From Staphylococcus simulans (lineage in GTDB: Bacteria; Bacillota; Bacilli; Staphylococcales; Staphylococcaceae): a stretch of 36,149 nucleotides of DNA. Position numbers and translations under genes: made by a program. The stretch lies in contig NZ_PPRU01000056.1 of assembly GCF_002902285.1 (NCBI RefSeq), positions 1 through 36,149 of the forward strand, given 5' to 3'. The stretch's first letter is position 1. The number at the start of each line of letters is the position of its first letter. This document shows positions 34,234 to 36,149 of this stretch, piece by piece. The notes under the pieces are model-generated. The model was not told where the DNA came from, made no database searches, and saw nothing but the letters and a program-made list of their open reading frames with translations.

Positions 34234-34926
34234 TTACTCTTTTAAATCATATTTTTTCCTGTACTCCATTTCCGCTTTGATATATTCATTAAAAATAATG
34301 ATACATGTTGCATTAATAGAAAGTATAGTAAAGTTAGTAACATTTATTAAAAAGCTATTATCCCAAACATTTGGAACCAAAATGAACTCTACTATTTTTT
34401 GAGCATAAACTATCCATGACAATAATTGCACGCTGATTATCCAAATAAATTTTCTATTGTTTCTTTCTTTTCTCGTTTTTCCTTTGTATTTATCAGGATG
34501 CCTCAAAAAAAGTAAAATACTCCCTATATGAGCAAAATAACTTAATACCATAGCAGATATACCAATAATCCATATTCCATACAAATTATAACCTTGATGG
34601 GATGCAATTATATAAAATGCGTTATAGAGTACAAAGGTAAAATTATAAAATGATAACACACATACACCTGTACTAATTCTTAATTTTTTTTGGAAGCTTT
34701 CATAATTTTTAGGTTGCTTTTTTATAAAAATAGGCAACAAGCTAATTAAACAAATTAGTATTTCTATTCCTGTTACAATTTTAAGATGATTAGGTAATCC
34801 TGCAATTTTGGGACCACCATATAAATACGGCACAAAACTAAACAATAAAAATCCTAAAGCAAATAAAGCTACAATTTGAGAAACTGGTGTTCTTAATTTT
34901 CTATACAAATCTTCCATCGTTTCCAT
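34234..34926 (-). CDS. Polytopic membrane protein, DUF5079-like
   Basis: A 230-residue protein with about six hydrophobic helices (roughly 16-36, 48-68, 88-108, 116-142, 163-182, 190-215) and a cytoplasmic loop RHPDKYKGKTRKERNNRKF at about 147-165. It starts at ATG 34926, or more likely 34917 (MEDLYRKLRTPVSQ), because AAGGATGG lies too close to the first ATG. Length and layout resemble DUF5079, a family I recall from Staphylococcus and its ess/type VII region. A related copy at 35751-36149 is broken; by eye about 50 of 87 compared residues are identical. The function is unknown; an immunity or secretion-accessory role is a guess. Confidence 0.6.
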   Translation of the reverse strand: METMEDLYRKLRTPVSQIVALFALGFLLFSFVPYLYGGPKIAGLPNHLKIVTGIEILICLISLLPIFIKKQPKNYESFQKKLRISTGVCVLSFYNFTFVLYNAFYIIASHQGYNLYGIWIIGISAMVLSYFAHIGSILLFLRHPDKYKGKTRKERNNRKFIWIISVQLLSWIVYAQKIVEFILVPNVWDNSFLINVTNFTILSINATCIIIFNEYIKAEMEYRKKYDLKE

Positions 34927-34932
34927 CCATCC

Positions 34933-34998
34933 TTATTTAAAATATGCTACCAAGCTTTTGCCAAATCCACCTGCCAAAGCACTACCAACTTTGAATGT
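34933..34998 (-). pseudogene. Glycine-rich C-terminal stub
   Basis: The frame ends with VGSALAGGFGKSLVAYFK and a stop 6 nt before the DUF5079-like gene, with its last bases forming that gene's ribosome site region. The Gly/Ala-rich helix is of the kind found at the C-terminus of secreted polymorphic toxins. Only about 20 codons remain, and upstream it merges into lipoprotein-copy sequence. Read as the tail of a lost upstream gene; identity unknown. Confidence 0.35.
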
Positions 34999-35226
34999 AA
35001 GAAAAAGGCATAACCAATATACTGCCGATAAGTTTGGGCAGGGGTTCTACGTCTTCGTTGAACTGAAGCGATCATGTCAATTTTTTATCTTTCTCATCAT
35101 AAACAACCTATTTATGTTCAATCTCAAATATTCTTATAGATTCAAACTTTCTATTAGCCTTATGCAAATCATTTTTACAAACCCAAGAAGAGAATTACCC
35201 TTTAAAATTAGCAATAAATATATCAT
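34990..35226 (-). pseudogene. Deletion fusion: DUF5080-like start joined to lipoprotein remnant
   Basis: The frame begins MIYLLLIL after GTAGGA, matching the start MTYLLLIL of the intact 199-residue gene. At 35202 it changes abruptly into DNA matching the lipoprotein gene (KNDLHKANRKFES, then VVYDEKDKKLT, then LIGSILVMPFS across frames). It carries an in-frame TAG where the intact copy has Asn, a TGA, and a lost base. About 0.65 kb (rest of the membrane gene and the lipoprotein signal region) has been deleted. Evidence of a second, older copy of the module. Confidence 0.7.
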
Positions 35227-35236
35227 ATGTTTTTTC

Positions 35237-35660
35237 CTACATTTCCATTACCTTTACTTTGATATCAACCTAACTCATGTCATCCATTTCGTGAATAACG
35301 TGATAATACGGTGATACAAGTTGAAATTGATATTTTTCGCAAAACCTTCAATTTCAGCTAAAACTTCTTTTTCTTCAGTTTCATATTGATTGATCTTTAA
35401 TCGCCCTTCTAACATCTGATCAATATAAAGAACGTTCTAAATTCTAAGTCATCACTGGTCACAAATTGTGTATAAGTCGCCATCATTAAAGTAACATTCA
35501 CTCGGTTATCTTTCATAAACCGTGTGTACACAAAAATTAATAATCCTTTCTTATTCAATCCATAACTCATCATAAGTTCTACAAAGTGTTTCGTGCATTT
35601 TCCCAGTTCCAACACGTTATAATCTAAATATTCTTTTCAAACTACAGGTCTATACATCAT
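35237..35660 (-). pseudogene. DUF5085/GyrI-like protein, multiply broken
   Basis: Starts MMYRPVV after AGGTGA, then TGA, then continues in frame as KEYLDYNVLELGKCTKHFVE and on to TSDDLEFRT. A one-base shift near 35440 moves it into NVLYIDQMLEGRLK and LAEIEGFAKNINF. A second shift near 35320 leads to PYYHVIHEMDDMS, a TAG, and VDIKVKVMEM. Joined, this gives a protein of about 140 residues whose second half (LEFR..LYID..L.GR, then EIEGFAK, then PYYHVIH) resembles GyrI-like/DUF5085 domains of the staphylococcal type VII region as I remember them. Two of the internal stops fall where Trp codons would fit. Confidence 0.55.
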
Positions 35661-35750
35661 CTGCGAATCACTCACCTCTTTCATTCTAATTTGCACAGAT
35701 TTCATATAATATAGTTAATATATACAACAGTTACATCTAGTTGGAATAAC
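35661..35750. other. Short gap between the two right-end pseudogenes
   Basis: 90 nt, very AT-rich (ATATATTAACTATATTATAT). It holds the ribosome site of the DUF5085-like pseudogene and no convincing promoter. Confidence 0.3.
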
Positions 35751-36149
35751 TCAATCATTTTTCATTTCACTATTTATATTATGTTCTTTTTCATAATCTA
35801 GCTTAGCATTCACAACCCCCAAAAAATCACAAATGTGAAAACGTTCGATATTAGTATTAAAAAATTAGTTGCGTTTATTATGAATTTGTTATCTTTCGCG
35901 TTTGGAATAGTTAAAAACTCAATGATCTTTTGAATATATACACACCATGAAATAATTTGGATTGATGTAACCCAAATTATTTTTTGATTATTTCTATCTC
36001 TTCTTGTTTCACCTTTGTATCGATCTGGATGTCTAAAAAACAACAGTATGCTAGAGACATTAGCTATATAACTTATTAACATAAATGTTATTCCTACAAC
36101 TCAGCAACCAAATAATTTATAATTATTTAATTTCCCAACAATAAAGTAT
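35751..36149 (-). pseudogene. Second DUF5079-like gene, broken and cut by the window edge
   Basis: The frame entering at 36149 reads YKLFGC, then TGA at the place where the intact copy has Trp (YGIW), then VVGITFMLISYIA and on through RHPDRYKGETRRDRNNQK and PNAKDNKFIINATNF. A one-base shift in the T/G homopolymer at about 35815-35826 is needed to reach the charged tail VVNAKLDYEKEHNINSEMKND ending at 35751. Paralogue of the 230-residue gene at 34234. Its N-terminal half lies beyond the window. A 90-codon internal frame (35810-36082) might be annotated as a gene but is only a fragment. Confidence 0.65.

Noticed and set aside
33922..35314. Plus-strand frames of 60-120 codons over the accessory module
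   Set aside because: They lie opposite real minus-strand genes or pseudogenes, lack ribosome sites, and their hydrophobic, Phe/Ile-rich make-up follows from the reverse of membrane-protein codons.
35810..36082. Separate intact 90-residue membrane protein
   Set aside because: Its start lies inside a longer homologous frame interrupted by TGA, and its end is a frameshift before the charged tail. It is a fragment of a DUF5079-like pseudogene.
35237..36149. TGA read as Trp (altered code) to explain the internal stops
   Set aside because: TAG stops and frameshifts occur in the same genes, and many intact genes in the window end in TGA (for example pth and the flippase gene). Ordinary decay is enough.

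Overview
The window is a chromosomal segment of a Staphylococcus species, read in reverse: essentially every gene lies on the minus strand. The gene order is that of the Bacillales/Staphylococcus origin-proximal region, and most proteins match the S. aureus versions closely as I remember them. Differences in detail suggest a species other than S. aureus; I cannot name it. No database search was run. All identifications rest on motifs, length, order and remembered homologues.

Layout. (1) 1-1414: a 5S rRNA and eight tRNA genes (Val, Thr, Lys, Gly, Leu, Arg, Pro, Ala), preceded by a near-consensus promoter and running off the left edge, probably toward a 16S gene. (2) 1415-5600: folP-folB-folK-dusB-lysS operon. 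(3) 5655-7940: cysK and hslO, each with its own terminator. (4) 7977-12537: S1-domain gene (yabR-like), tilS, hpt, ftsH. (5) 12672-20136: tightly coupled pth-mfd-spoVB-like-mazG(yabN)-rqcP-divIC operon, where translation repair, transcription-coupled DNA repair, nucleotide housecleaning, ribosome quality control and division sit together. (6) 20324-23647: glmU, prs and rplY/ctc, the last with a long structured leader. (7) 23917-26550: ispE-purR-ridA-spoVG, with a PurBox-like sequence on the ispE promoter. (8) 26841-28716: veg with two tandem promoters, then ksgA and rnmV. (9) 28729-29246: a decayed type I toxin-antitoxin locus. (10) 29247-32170: metG and tatD.

(11) 32171-36149 is different in character: AT-rich and accessory. 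It holds a small two-helix membrane protein, a lipoprotein gene with a stop at codon 2, two polytopic membrane proteins (199 and 230 aa), and a second, ruined copy of the same lipoprotein/membrane module that runs off the right edge. The two membrane proteins resemble the Staphylococcus-specific families DUF5080 and DUF5079 that I associate with the type VII secretion (ess) accessory region, and a pseudogene between them looks like DUF5085 (GyrI-like). That link is inference.

The most interesting items are the tandem decaying module, the toxin-antitoxin remnant (antisense promoter and terminator intact, toxin frameshifted), the rplY leader, and the PurBox/promoter overlap at ispE. Nothing seen amounts to a complete new system; the accessory module is the best candidate for a poorly described one.
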